Shown piece after piece: positions 1 through 7,748 of a stretch of 43,315 bases of DNA (the stretch's first letter is position 1; every line of letters starts with the position of its first letter). The position numbers were made by a program, and so were the translations under genes. Origin of the DNA: Bacteroidia bacterium (lineage in GTDB: Bacteria > Bacteroidota > Bacteroidia > Flavobacteriales > Flavobacteriaceae); the NCBI GenBank assembly GCA_030429835.1, contig JAUIGC010000008.1, positions 1 to 43,315 of the forward strand. The letters are read 5' to 3'. The notes under the pieces were generated by a model, which was not told where the DNA came from, made no database searches, and saw nothing but the letters and a program-made list of their open reading frames with translations.

Positions 1-1934
1 GCGTCCACACCAATTAATGTGGCATTGGTTTGCCTATAGGACCATACAGGAAATGCACCCCTTATAGTAAATTCGACACCTGTGGGTTCCAGTAGGATAA
101 AATCGTTTATGCTATTCACAAAAGGTGCGAAGGAATATCCCCAATCCTGAGAATTTTTCTCGAGGGAAACGGATACTTTGGACGATTTTTCACTATTGAT
201 ATGCAAATCACCCAATTCAATTCGGGCTGCGGAATGGTGAAGTCCATCGCTAAATAGTTCGGAAGGATTAGGGGCTCTTTGCGAGTACGCAAAGTTTACT
301 CGCAACAAATTCTCATTATCAATTTCATAATTTACACCCGTCGTACCGGAAAAATTGTGAAAATCGAATGTAGGATTCGTAAGAAGTTGCGTTCCTAGGT
401 CCTCTATAACAACATCATTAAAATCCTGGTCGTAACCACGCTCTTCCCATCTGGAGACCAGATAGAACTTTTTAGCGTCTATTCTATTGAAGTCAAAGCG
501 TAAGCCAGCATCCAAGGTCCAAGCATCATTTAAACGATACTCCGCCACACCATATGCTCCCAAATCATATTTATCGTAATCAGGGATCAACCTTCTTACC
601 CCTGTGGCCGGATTTGCAAAATTGTTTTGGTACCTGCCCAACAATCCCACTTTTAAATCAAATCCTTGTTTGGCGTCGAATTTTAGGTTCGTCAAAACGG
701 AATGCGTAGTCAGCTGCAAATCCAAAGATGCTTTTTCTGCGTCATCACCTACACGGATATCATATTCAAATCTTCGGTTTTGCTGAAAATCATATTGAAT
801 CTCCCACTTTCCAAACCCTTCTATTCTTCGATAATAATTCAGCTTTCCAAGATGATGGGAAACCTCCTGATTGGGCCTGTTAATGGTATAGGTAAAATCA
901 TTGATGACATTCGGCTGTTCACTGTTTATGGATTGAATCAAATCATCTACGTTGCCAATGTGCGAGGCTCTAAGGATTCCAATTTCAGTATCGAAATAGG
1001 AGTAATACGCTTCCCAACCTTGAATAAAGTCTCTTTTTCCAACATTTAAGGAAACTCCCATTTCACGTATACCCGTATTGGATAAAACATAATCTGGCGC
1101 TTCCAAATCACCTAAACGCTTAAAAGATCCTTGTCCAGTTATGTAAAGTCCTGAATCATAGGATTTGGTTAGTGAACTGGTAATATTACCTCCACGTCCA
1201 TTAGAAAAAAGATTTAGCTGTGTTTTCCCAAAAAGAGTATCTTTTCTAATAATTGGAGAGGGTTCCATAACGATAACTCCCCCTATGGCGTCGCCTCCAT
1301 ATTCTAAAGCGGCAGCACCTTTTATGACGCTGATTTTTTGGTTTGCATTGATGTCTACATTGGGTGCATGCTCATCCCCCCATTCCATGTCTTGCATGCG
1401 TACGTTGTTATTGAGAATCAAAATTCTACTACCGTTCAGCCCTTGTATTACAGGCTTAACGATATTCCCACCAGTATTCAAAGTGGATACCCCAGCAATC
1501 TTTTTAAGGGCATCTCCCAAACTACCGCCACTACTTCGCTCTAATTCTTTTTGGGATAGGGATTCCTCCTGTCCGGAGTTGGTGTTCTTTGGAATATTGC
1601 TAACAACCTTTACCTCTTCCAGTTCCTCTAAATGATGTTCTAAAAGAATCTTTTCAAATGTATCTCCGTTAATGGTAACCACTACAAATTTGGTTGTACA
1701 TACCGGATGCGACACCTCCAATTCAATGACTCCATCACATAAATTTCTAAAACTAAATTTCCCATCTTCTTTGGAAATTGTCGTTTTGTCCAAACCTGTA
1801 ATAGATATCGTGGCACCACTAAGCGGGGTATTGTCATGAAAATCAATAACACTCCCAATCAAAATTGAATTACAATCTTGGGCAAATAGGTTAAAGCCTG
1901 TAAATAGAAAAAACAGTATTAAACAATACTTCAT
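1..1934 (-). CDS. TonB-dependent outer-membrane receptor (3' end outside window)
   Basis: Translating the reverse strand from the ATG at 1934 gives an uninterrupted frame to the window edge, about 644 residues. It begins with a signal peptide (MKYCLILFFLFTGFNLFAQ). A carboxypeptidase-regulatory-like beta-sandwich follows (GSVIDFHDNTPLSGATISI), then a plug domain with IQGLNGSRILILNNN and GGDAIGGVIVM, then beta-barrel strands rich in aromatic residues. The barrel's C-terminal end is missing because the window stops. The plug carries MEWGDEHAP where related receptors often carry an acidic/His segment. In the ZnuD-like branch that segment is linked to metal import, so a divalent metal, possibly zinc, is a reasonable but unproven substrate. 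The gene lies 61 bp behind a small membrane protein rich in His and Cys, and the two probably share a promoter. Function as a TonB-driven importer is secure; the substrate is inference. Confidence 0.9.
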   Translation of the reverse strand, partial: MKYCLILFFLFTGFNLFAQDCNSILIGSVIDFHDNTPLSGATISITGLDKTTISKEDGKFSFRNLCDGVIELEVSHPVCTTKFVVVTINGDTFEKILLEHHLEELEEVKVVSNIPKNTNSGQEESLSQKELERSSGGSLGDALKKIAGVSTLNTGGNIVKPVIQGLNGSRILILNNNVRMQDMEWGDEHAPNVDINANQKISVIKGAAALEYGGDAIGGVIVMEPSPIIRKDTLFGKTQLNLFSNGRGGNITSSLTKSYDSGLYITGQGSFKRLGDLEAPDYVLSNTGIREMGVSLNVGKRDFIQGWEAYYSYFDTEIGILRASHIGNVDDLIQSINSEQPNVINDFTYTINRPNQEVSHHLGKLNYYRRIEGFGKWEIQYDFQQNRRFEYDIRVGDDAEKASLDLQLTTHSVLTNLKFDAKQGFDLKVGLLGRYQNNFANPATGVRRLIPDYDKYDLGAYGVAEYRLNDAWTLDAGLRFDFNRIDAKKFYLVSRWEERGYDQDFNDVVIEDLGTQLLTNPTFDFHNFSGTTGVNYEIDNENLLRVNFAYSQRAPNPSELFSDGLHHSAARIELGDLHINSEKSSKVSVSLEKNSQDWGYSFAPFVNSINDFILLEPTGVEFTIRGAFPVWSYRQTNATLIGVD

Positions 1935-1995
1935 TGAATGATTTTTACGCTAAAGAATATCGATAAACTGAGTATACCGATTTTTAAAACAAAAA

Positions 1996-2301
1996 TTAGC
2001 ATAAATAGGGTGGAGGTCTTCCGAATGAATTATAGGGGATAAGAATGGAGGACAAACTTGTTGTTGTCTCCAAATTAAGTTTTTTATATGGTACCGCTAA
2101 AAGTAATAGGGCTACAACAACTATGGTAGCTATTTGAAAACTTGTTGTTTGGTCTTGAAATGAAAAATAGCAGGTAATGCAATTTTCTATTTTATCCGCA
2201 GAGTTATCTTGATGGGAATAGATATGAAAAGAACTTACCTTAAAAAGCATTAAGGTAAATAGAATAAAAGCTGAGAGATATGTGAATATCTTTCTTTTCA
2301 T
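1996..2301 (-). CDS. small membrane protein with His/Cys segment, upstream of receptor
   Basis: This 101-residue protein starts at the ATG at 2301. The frame is open further upstream to 2415, but that extension would run through the promoter and into the neighbouring gene, so the short form is preferred. It has an N-terminal hydrophobic helix (residues 5-24), then a short exported segment with possible metal ligands (SFHIYSHQD, ENCITC). A second helix follows (about 56-72), and the tail ends in FGRPPPYLC. I do not recognise a named family with certainty. Flavobacterial TonB receptors of the metal-uptake type are often preceded by a small protein of this layout. The spaced His pair and CxxC suggest metal binding, possibly as a partner or sensor for the receptor. 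That is inference from composition and position. Confidence 0.72.
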   Translation of the reverse strand: MKRKIFTYLSAFILFTLMLFKVSSFHIYSHQDNSADKIENCITCYFSFQDQTTSFQIATIVVVALLLLAVPYKKLNLETTTSLSSILIPYNSFGRPPPYLC

Positions 2302-2306
2302 AGATG

Positions 2307-2314
2307 CAAAACTA
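2307..2314 (-). promoter_or_regulatory. -7 promoter box of the receptor operon
   Basis: The minus strand reads TAGTTTTG, an exact match to the Bacteroidota -7 consensus TAnnTTTG. It ends 5 nt before the ATG at 2301, which puts the expected transcription start on or next to the start codon. No clear TTG is seen at -33. Confidence 0.55.
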
Positions 2315-2339
2315 ACAAATGCATTAGCATTATTTGTTA
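2313..2339. promoter_or_regulatory. 27-bp inverted repeat, candidate operator
   Basis: Arms TAACAAAT and ATTTGTTA are perfect 8-bp inverted repeats around an 11-nt centre. A second, nested repeat AATGC-ATTA-GCATT occupies 2318-2331. The element sits immediately upstream of, and touches, the -7 box of the small-protein/receptor operon, where a repressor dimer would block RNA polymerase. The layout resembles Fur/Zur-family sites, but the exact bases are not one of their classical consensus sequences. Confidence 0.45.
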
Positions 2340-2354
2340 AATAAAACTTAACTA

Positions 2355-2675
2355 TTAATTGTTGAAGAAAAATCCGAGACCCATTCTCTTCAACATTTTC
2401 TTCTCGAAATTCCAAAAGAATTTAAATTGACCGAAAAGCCAACCATAGGCAACTAGGAGAATTTGATAGAAAGGGAAAATCAGCAAAATCCTAAGGGTCC
2501 AATAGACTAGTGAACCCCACCACGCATCAGGAAAATTTTCTTGTTGTAGGCCAATAAGATTTAGAAAAGGTTTAGCCACATAAACGGAAGAGGACCCTGT
2601 AATGGCAAAAACGAAAAATATTATTACGAGTTGAAGATTATTCTGTACTCCCCAACGTTCCTTTAATCTTTGCAT
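2355..2675 (-). CDS. small conserved Bacteroidota membrane protein (DUF6787-like)
   Basis: A 106-residue protein starts at the ATG at 2675. It begins with the short amphipathic stretch MQRLKERWGV. Two hydrophobic segments follow, at about residues 15-37 and 56-80, joined by a loop containing ENFPDAWWGS. The C-terminus is basic and aromatic (FFWNFEKKMLKRMG). The length and the KERWGV and aromatic-loop pattern fit a small uncharacterised family of Bacteroidota inner-membrane proteins; I recall it as DUF6787 but cannot confirm that without a profile search. It lies 30 bp after the preceding lipoprotein gene on the same strand and is probably cotranscribed with it. No enzymatic motif is visible. 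Confidence 0.72.
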   Translation of the reverse strand: MQRLKERWGVQNNLQLVIIFFVFAITGSSSVYVAKPFLNLIGLQQENFPDAWWGSLVYWTLRILLIFPFYQILLVAYGWLFGQFKFFWNFEKKMLKRMGLGFFFNN

Positions 2676-2705
2676 GAAAACGAAAATAGACTACAAAGAT
2701 ACCAT

Positions 2706-3182
2706 CTATATCCTAGGTAAAAAAGGGCCCAATCGTTGGTTATATTTCCGCTGAAAATAGATGAAGTAGTTGTACAGTTTATAATTTACTTCATAGCCAT
2801 AATCAATATTCTTATTATAATTGATTTGTAGCTCATAGAGCAAGGGGCTATATCGCTGCGGTTGAAGTACTCTTTGGTTCCATTCGGTAACCATTATCCA
2901 ATTTCTGTTTTCCATAAAGGATTGGGAATAATACCCCTCTGGTCTTGCAATGGAGTTTAACCAAGTATAGAAGCCGGGTTCAATGATGATTATTTCATAT
3001 TCGGTTTCCTCGTTAGCTATTCGTATGGTATCGCCCTCTTTCTGATTAAAGGCTTCCTTTTCCTGTTCGGAAATAGATAAGGTTTCCTTGGTGCTTCCAC
3101 AATAGCTCAATGAAATGGCTATGAGGAATAAACTCACGACAACACCAATTTTTTTCAATAACACTAACATGTTCTTTTCCAT
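2706..3182 (-). CDS. small lipoprotein (DUF6146-like)
   Basis: The chosen start is the ATG at 3182 (MEKNMLVLLKK), giving 158 residues; the ATG at 3170 is also possible. A start further up at 3218 is open, but it would translate the terminator hairpin of the gene upstream and is rejected. A lipoprotein signal peptide ends in the lipobox ISLSYCGS, so the mature protein should be anchored by its N-terminal Cys. The mature part is about 130 residues, rich in Tyr, Trp and Asn (EPGFYTWLNSIARP, ENRNWIMVTEWNQR), and resembles the uncharacterised Bacteroidota DUF6146 family. No catalytic motif is seen. Its neighbours are other small envelope proteins of unknown role. Confidence 0.75.
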   Translation of the reverse strand: MEKNMLVLLKKIGVVVSLFLIAISLSYCGSTKETLSISEQEKEAFNQKEGDTIRIANEETEYEIIIIEPGFYTWLNSIARPEGYYSQSFMENRNWIMVTEWNQRVLQPQRYSPLLYELQINYNKNIDYGYEVNYKLYNYFIYFQRKYNQRLGPFLPRI

Positions 3183-3198
3183 AAACTTAAAATACAAA

Positions 3199-3226
3199 AA
3201 AGCCGTTTGAAATTTCAAACGGCTTT
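3199..3226 (-). terminator. rho-independent terminator of the DUF937 gene
   Basis: A perfect palindrome with 14-nt half-sites (AAAGCCGTTTGAAA and its complement) lies 24 bp after the DUF937 stop. On the minus strand the stem is followed at once by a T run (CTTTTTTG). The plus strand lacks a long T run, so it should act mainly on the minus strand. Confidence 0.85.
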
Positions 3227-3250
3227 AGTTAAATTAGGTTAAATCTTATT

Positions 3251-3880
3251 TTATTTTCCGAATAGGCCTCCTAAAAGTCCACCAAGTCCACCTTTCTTTT
3301 TATTACTTCCCATAACCATACCTGCAACATCGTCCAAAATGCTCCCATCACCATCGGCATCCAATAAAGTGGTAATCAAACTTTGGTTCTGTTGGGGTTG
3401 TCCCCCCAGCATACTTCCTAGTAATGCATTCATACTTGAGGAATCATTCACTTTATTTTGGGAGGTTTCCCTACCCAAATATCCCATTACTATTGGGGCG
3501 GCAATTTTAAGTATTTGAGCCACCGTACCCGCATCCAGACCAGATTTTTGACTCAATGCGTTCTCCACTTGAGGCTGTTTGCCTCCAAAAACATGTCCAA
3601 GAATTCCTGCGCCATCATTCATTACGGAATCATCCACACCACCTTGGAACAATCCACCAAGGTTGTCCAAGATGCTTCCATCATGTTTATTGTTCAATGC
3701 GTTCATTAAGCCGTCCGCACCACCTGATTTTACATTTTTCTTCATGGCACCCAAAATCAAGGGCATGGCCATGCTTAATACATCCGCGGTTTTGCTTTCC
3801 GGTTGATTGGTTTGGCCAGCAACGCCACTAATCAATTGTTTGCCCATTGGGCTATTTAATAAATCTAATAATCCTGCCAT
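3251..3880 (-). CDS. DUF937-domain protein
   Basis: A 209-residue protein starts at the ATG at 3880 (MAGLLDLLNSPMGKQLISGV). It has the DUF937 (YidB-like) pattern: Gly- and Asn-rich amphipathic helices with repeated half-motifs such as GSILDNLGGLF at about residue 70 and GSILDDVAGMVMG near the C-terminus. In the middle is the hydrophobic segment TVAQILKIAAPIVMGYLGR. The end is a Gly-Lys-rich tail (KKKGGLGGLLGGLFGK). There is no signal peptide. The family's biochemical role is not established. The gene sits 66 bp after serA on the same strand and has its own strong terminator, so it probably closes the acyl-CoA reductase-serC-serA transcription unit. Confidence 0.88.
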   Translation of the reverse strand: MAGLLDLLNSPMGKQLISGVAGQTNQPESKTADVLSMAMPLILGAMKKNVKSGGADGLMNALNNKHDGSILDNLGGLFQGGVDDSVMNDGAGILGHVFGGKQPQVENALSQKSGLDAGTVAQILKIAAPIVMGYLGRETSQNKVNDSSSMNALLGSMLGGQPQQNQSLITTLLDADGDGSILDDVAGMVMGSNKKKGGLGGLLGGLFGK

Positions 3881-3946
3881 TTTATAGTTAATTTAATGTT
3901 CCTTCGGTAATGTACGAAAAGAGTTCAAAAAATTTGTAATAAAGCT

Positions 3947-4897
3947 CTATTTAAAATGTGAAATGATTTGTTCTGCCAATTCTAGGCCAATACGGTCTTG
4001 GGCCTCGTTGGTAGCCCCTCCTATATGTGGCGTCAATGATATTTTCGGATGCATTAGAATCCTGATTTCCGGATTTGGTTCAGATTCATAAACGTCCATG
4101 CCTGCAAAGGAAACCTTATCGCTTTCAAGGGCATCGACCAAGGCAACCTCGTCTATGACACCACCACGGGCCGCATTTATAATACCTACGCCATCTTTCA
4201 TGATTTCGAACTCCTTTTTTCCAAGAACATATTCTTTCTGGGCTGGCACGTGTACCGTAATGAAATCCGATTCTTTCAGTAATATATCTTTCTCCGTTTT
4301 CGTTAAATTAAAGGTGACGGATTGCCCATCAAAAAAAGACAGGGTCAATGAAACCTTAGACAGAAGGGGGTCAAAAAACAAAACCTTCATTCCAGCGCCC
4401 AGAGCCAATTTAGCGGTAGCCTGACCAATTCTGCCAAAACCGATAATACCAAGTGTTTTACCCGCAAGTTCCTTGCCCTTGCCATAGGACTTCTTGAGTT
4501 GTTTAAATTTGCTATCACCTTCCAAGGGCATATTCCTATTGGCATCGTATAAAAACCTAACACCGCCATAAAGATGGGCAAATACCAGTTCCGCCACGGA
4601 TAGGGAGGAGGCTGCAGGGGTATTGATTACGTGGATTCCTTTCTTAATGGCATACTGTACATCAATATTGTCCATCCCAACGCCACCCCGGCCAATGAGT
4701 TTAAGTCCTGGGCATGCATCTATGAGTTCTTTGTTCACTTTGGTAGCGCTGCGCACCAATAAACCCGTTATTTCATTCTGGTTTATAAAATTAGCTAGCT
4801 GTTCCTGGGCTACCGTTGTCGTTAAAACGTGAAATCCATTTTTTTCAAGAAGAGAAATACCCTTTTCGGATATTCCGTCGTTCGCCAATATTTTCAT
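3947..4897 (-). CDS. serA: D-3-phosphoglycerate dehydrogenase, short ACT-less form
   Basis: A 316-residue D-isomer-specific 2-hydroxyacid dehydrogenase that should oxidise 3-phosphoglycerate to 3-phosphohydroxypyruvate with NAD+, the first step of serine synthesis. The NAD site is GFGRIG at 153-158. The catalytic set is Arg244 (NAARGG), Glu273 (YESEP) and His291 (TPHIGG). Substrate-binding loops are VRSATKV and GRGGVGMDNID. The protein stops after the catalytic domain and lacks the C-terminal ACT domain that gives serine feedback inhibition in longer SerA forms. The start lies 4 bp after the serC stop, so the two are translationally close and surely cotranscribed. That adjacency, rather than the family alone, supports the serA call over another hydroxyacid dehydrogenase. 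Confidence 0.93.
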   Translation of the reverse strand: MKILANDGISEKGISLLEKNGFHVLTTTVAQEQLANFINQNEITGLLVRSATKVNKELIDACPGLKLIGRGGVGMDNIDVQYAIKKGIHVINTPAASSLSVAELVFAHLYGGVRFLYDANRNMPLEGDSKFKQLKKSYGKGKELAGKTLGIIGFGRIGQATAKLALGAGMKVLFFDPLLSKVSLTLSFFDGQSVTFNLTKTEKDILLKESDFITVHVPAQKEYVLGKKEFEIMKDGVGIINAARGGVIDEVALVDALESDKVSFAGMDVYESEPNPEIRILMHPKISLTPHIGGATNEAQDRIGLELAEQIISHFK

Positions 4898-4901
4898 TCT
4901 T

Positions 4902-5966
4902 TTATGCTTTCCTTTCCATTTCGCTCATAACGTCTACCAATACACCTACGCTCTCAAGCGACAGGGCGTTGTACATACTTGCCCTGTATCCACCTACGGA
5001 ACGGTGGCCGTTTAGACCATTGATTCCGGCTTCTTTGAGCATGCTGTCAAAAGTACCCTTAAGACCTTCCTCTGCTAGATTGAACGTAGCATTCATTTTT
5101 GATCGGTCATTTTTATTGGCGTAGCCTTCAAATACTGGATTCAAATCTATTTCAGAATATAATAACTGGGCCTTTTTCTCATTAACTTCCTCAATAGCGG
5201 CAATTCCGCCAAGATTTTTTAGCCATTCCAAAGTCAACATTGAGGTGTATACTGCAAAAACAGGGGGCGTGTTGAACATACTCTCTTTGCTTATGTGCAC
5301 CTTATAATCTAGCATGGAAGGAATTTTTCTAGAAACCTTGCCCAATATTTCTTCTTTGATTACAACCAGTGTGGTACCCGCGGGACCCATATTTTTTTGG
5401 GCACCGGCATATATAAGATCAAATTTGGAAAAGTCAAGTACCCTTGAGAAAATATCCGAACTCATATCGCAAACGAGTGGAGCATCCGTTGTAGGGAATT
5501 TTTTGAACTGTGTTCCATAAATGGTATTGTTGGAGGTCAAATGTAAATAGTCCAGACCTGAAGGAACAGCGTATCCTTTTGGTATATAATTAAAATTCTC
5601 ATCCTTGGATGAACCCACTTCAACCACTTCACCAAAAAGCTTGGCCTCCTTGATGGCCTTATCACTCCAAGTTCCCGTATTTAAGTATCCGGCTTTGGTC
5701 TCCAGTAGATTATAGGCCACCATTAAAAATTCCATACTGGCACCTCCTTGTAAAAAGAGCGCATGGTAACCCTTGCCTTCCAAGTTTAGGAGCTCCAAAA
5801 CTAGGGAACGTGCACGCTCCATGATTTCAATAAAATCCTTACTTCGATGGGAAATTTCTATTAATGAAAGTCCGGAACCATTCAAGTCCATAACAGCTTC
5901 TGAGGCTTTAAGCAAGACTTCTTTGGGTAAAATACAGGGACCGGCACTAAAATTATGTTTTTTCAT
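4902..5966 (-). CDS. serC: phosphoserine aminotransferase
   Basis: A 354-residue class V PLP aminotransferase that converts 3-phosphohydroxypyruvate and glutamate to phosphoserine. The family can also act on 3-hydroxy-4-phosphohydroxy-2-oxobutanoate in pyridoxal phosphate synthesis. The N-terminus MKKHNFSAGPCILPKEVL is diagnostic. The PLP-binding lysine is Lys191 in YAGAQKNMGPAG. FLQGGASMEF supplies the phosphate-binding loop, and the C-terminal GHRSVGGYRASMYN provides substrate-binding His and Arg. The length is normal. serA follows within 4 bp, forming a serine-synthesis pair; I see no serB phosphatase in this window. Confidence 0.96.
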   Translation of the reverse strand: MKKHNFSAGPCILPKEVLLKASEAVMDLNGSGLSLIEISHRSKDFIEIMERARSLVLELLNLEGKGYHALFLQGGASMEFLMVAYNLLETKAGYLNTGTWSDKAIKEAKLFGEVVEVGSSKDENFNYIPKGYAVPSGLDYLHLTSNNTIYGTQFKKFPTTDAPLVCDMSSDIFSRVLDFSKFDLIYAGAQKNMGPAGTTLVVIKEEILGKVSRKIPSMLDYKVHISKESMFNTPPVFAVYTSMLTLEWLKNLGGIAAIEEVNEKKAQLLYSEIDLNPVFEGYANKNDRSKMNATFNLAEEGLKGTFDSMLKEAGINGLNGHRSVGGYRASMYNALSLESVGVLVDVMSEMERKA

Positions 5967-6040
5967 TTTTTAATTGATTAGAAGGGGTTAAAGGTCAGAA
6001 ATTTCCATGGAACTGGAATAATTAGAACCTATTTATTCTG

Positions 6041-7102
6041 TCATGTTTTTAACAGGAATTCAACAGTGTCCACACCATCCGCATAATCCCACAAAGAAGG
6101 TTTTTGCGAAGACCCAAAGGGAATACCGTCTTTATGACTTTTTGGGCCCACAATGCACTGGATTTTATCTCGGTCTTGGTCAATTTTGTCATCCAAGAAT
6201 TTTTTGGACCCATATTCTTCATAAAATAGGGATGCTATGGGCGAAGCATAGCTTTCATCTTCCTTTAAAAGTAAAAAGCCGTTGTCCAAAAATTTAAACT
6301 CGCTCATTAAATAAACGGCTTTATTGTAGTCGTAGTTATTGGCATACTTGTTTTCCTCGATAATTTCCTTAAACGCGTAAATAGATTTATAGAAATCATC
6401 AAAATCATATCCTTGGGGAACCAAAAGTTTGGATACATTTCTGCATCCCAAACCGTAATATCTAAAAATATCCTCTCCCAAAAGGGATAGCTCTTCTTGG
6501 GTTTCATTTCCTGAAAGGATGGCGACGGAATTCCTGTTTTTCCTAATAATATTAGGTCCTTTGCCAAAATAATATTCAAAATAACGGGCCGTATTATTAC
6601 TTCCCGTGGCAATTACGGCGTCAAATCCTGATAGGACCTCGTCAGTAAATACAATCTGATCGCCCAGGCCAGGTTCAATAGACTTTAGATATTCTGCAAG
6701 GAAAGGTAGCAGCAATTTGTCATTACCGGATAATTTGATAAGGGCCTTGTTGCCCGTTACCAGAACGGCCAGGAAATCATGAAAGCCCACTAAGGGAATA
6801 TTACCGGCCATTATGATGGCAACTGTTTTTTTATTGTTTTTGGTCAAGTCATATTTGCTCAACCAATTATGTAGATTTTCAGTTGTAAGTTCCCTAGACC
6901 ACTGATTAAAGGCATATAGAATGTTTTCTTTGGTAAACCAACCGTTATGATTCTTGGCACTGTATACAATCTCGTCCAATTTAAGAAGCCAGTCATTGGA
7001 ATTTTCGTCAAAAGAAGCTGTACCGTTAGAAAAATCACAATAGTCCCCTAAAAAATCTCCGAGTTTAACAAAAGCTTTTAATGTTTCAAGTTGTTGTGCC
7101 AT
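6041..7102 (-). CDS. LuxC-type acyl-CoA reductase
   Basis: The start is the ATG at 7102 (MAQQLETLKA), giving 353 residues; a TTG 15 nt upstream is less likely. The protein matches the LuxC/acyl-CoA reductase branch of the aldehyde dehydrogenase superfamily. It has a nucleotide-binding region (VAIIMAGNIPLVGFHDF at 94-110), SGFDAVIATGSNNTARYF at 158-175, and the probable acyl-accepting Cys220 in YYGLGCRNVSK. LuxC enzymes reduce an activated fatty acyl group to aldehyde with NADPH. No luxAB or acyl-transferase partners lie nearby, so the physiological substrate is unknown. It faces a ferredoxin gene across a shared promoter region and precedes serC by 74 bp. A role in lipid or aldehyde metabolism is inference. 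Confidence 0.85.
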   Translation of the reverse strand: MAQQLETLKAFVKLGDFLGDYCDFSNGTASFDENSNDWLLKLDEIVYSAKNHNGWFTKENILYAFNQWSRELTTENLHNWLSKYDLTKNNKKTVAIIMAGNIPLVGFHDFLAVLVTGNKALIKLSGNDKLLLPFLAEYLKSIEPGLGDQIVFTDEVLSGFDAVIATGSNNTARYFEYYFGKGPNIIRKNRNSVAILSGNETQEELSLLGEDIFRYYGLGCRNVSKLLVPQGYDFDDFYKSIYAFKEIIEENKYANNYDYNKAVYLMSEFKFLDNGFLLLKEDESYASPIASLFYEEYGSKKFLDDKIDQDRDKIQCIVGPKSHKDGIPFGSSQKPSLWDYADGVDTVEFLLKT

Positions 7103-7106
7103 TATA

Positions 7107-7138
7107 TTTGTATACAAGTTTACTAGGGTTTACTTTTG
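7107..7138 (+). promoter_or_regulatory. promoter of the ferredoxin gene
   Basis: TTTG at 7107-7110 and TACTTTTG at 7131-7138 are separated by 20 nt, matching the Bacteroidota -33/-7 pattern well. Transcription should start near 7144, about 85 nt before the ferredoxin ATG. The -33 element lies just upstream of the acyl-CoA reductase start codon, inside that gene's 5' leader. Confidence 0.65.
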
Positions 7139-7140
7139 TG

Positions 7141-7148
7141 CAAAAATA
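7141..7148 (-). promoter_or_regulatory. -7 promoter box of the acyl-CoA reductase gene
   Basis: The minus strand reads TATTTTTG, an exact TAnnTTTG match, 38 nt before the reductase ATG at 7102. It lies only 2 bp from the oppositely oriented ferredoxin -7 box, so the two promoters overlap completely. No good -33 TTG is visible. Confidence 0.5.
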
Positions 7149-7205
7149 AGCTTCTGAATTGAAAAAAGAGTTGAATAATGTTGCACTTCAGGACTTCATT
7201 TTTAG

Positions 7206-7583
<378 letters not shown>

Positions 7584-7602
7584 AAAGAAATCATTCAAAT
7601 GG

Positions 7603-7635
7603 AAAGCCCCAAATACTATGTTTGGGGCTTTTTTT
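7603..7635 (+). terminator. rho-independent terminator after the ferredoxin gene
   Basis: Perfect 11-bp stem AAAGCCCCAAA/TTTGGGGCTTT with loop TACTATG, followed by a T tract to 7635. It starts 20 bp after the ferredoxin stop. Confidence 0.92.
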
Positions 7636-7688
7636 ATTTGAACGCCCTAAAGAATGTTCAAATTATATTTAGTTGTGAAAGTACATTG

Positions 7689-7696
7689 TATCTTTG
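7689..7696 (+). promoter_or_regulatory. -7 promoter box of ychF
   Basis: TATCTTTG is an exact match to TAnnTTTG. It lies 52 nt before the ychF ATG and just after the ferredoxin terminator. A TTG at 7673-7675 is spaced only 13 nt away, shorter than usual. Confidence 0.55.
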
Positions 7697-7748
7697 CACC
7701 CAAATTTTACAAACCGGTATTTCCGGTTTCCTTTAAATCCATTAAAGA

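Noticed and set aside
1165-1635. 156-codon plus-strand frame opposite the TonB receptor
   Set aside because: The opposite strand encodes a clear receptor plug domain here; this frame has no family resemblance and is a shadow.
2302-2415. Longer N-terminus for the small His/Cys membrane protein
   Set aside because: It would translate through the promoter box and inverted repeat and into the coding end of the next gene; the internal ATG at 2301 gives a proper membrane-helix start.
3183-3218. Longer N-terminus for the DUF6146-like lipoprotein
   Set aside because: The extension covers the perfect terminator palindrome of the DUF937 gene and would spoil the lipoprotein signal peptide.
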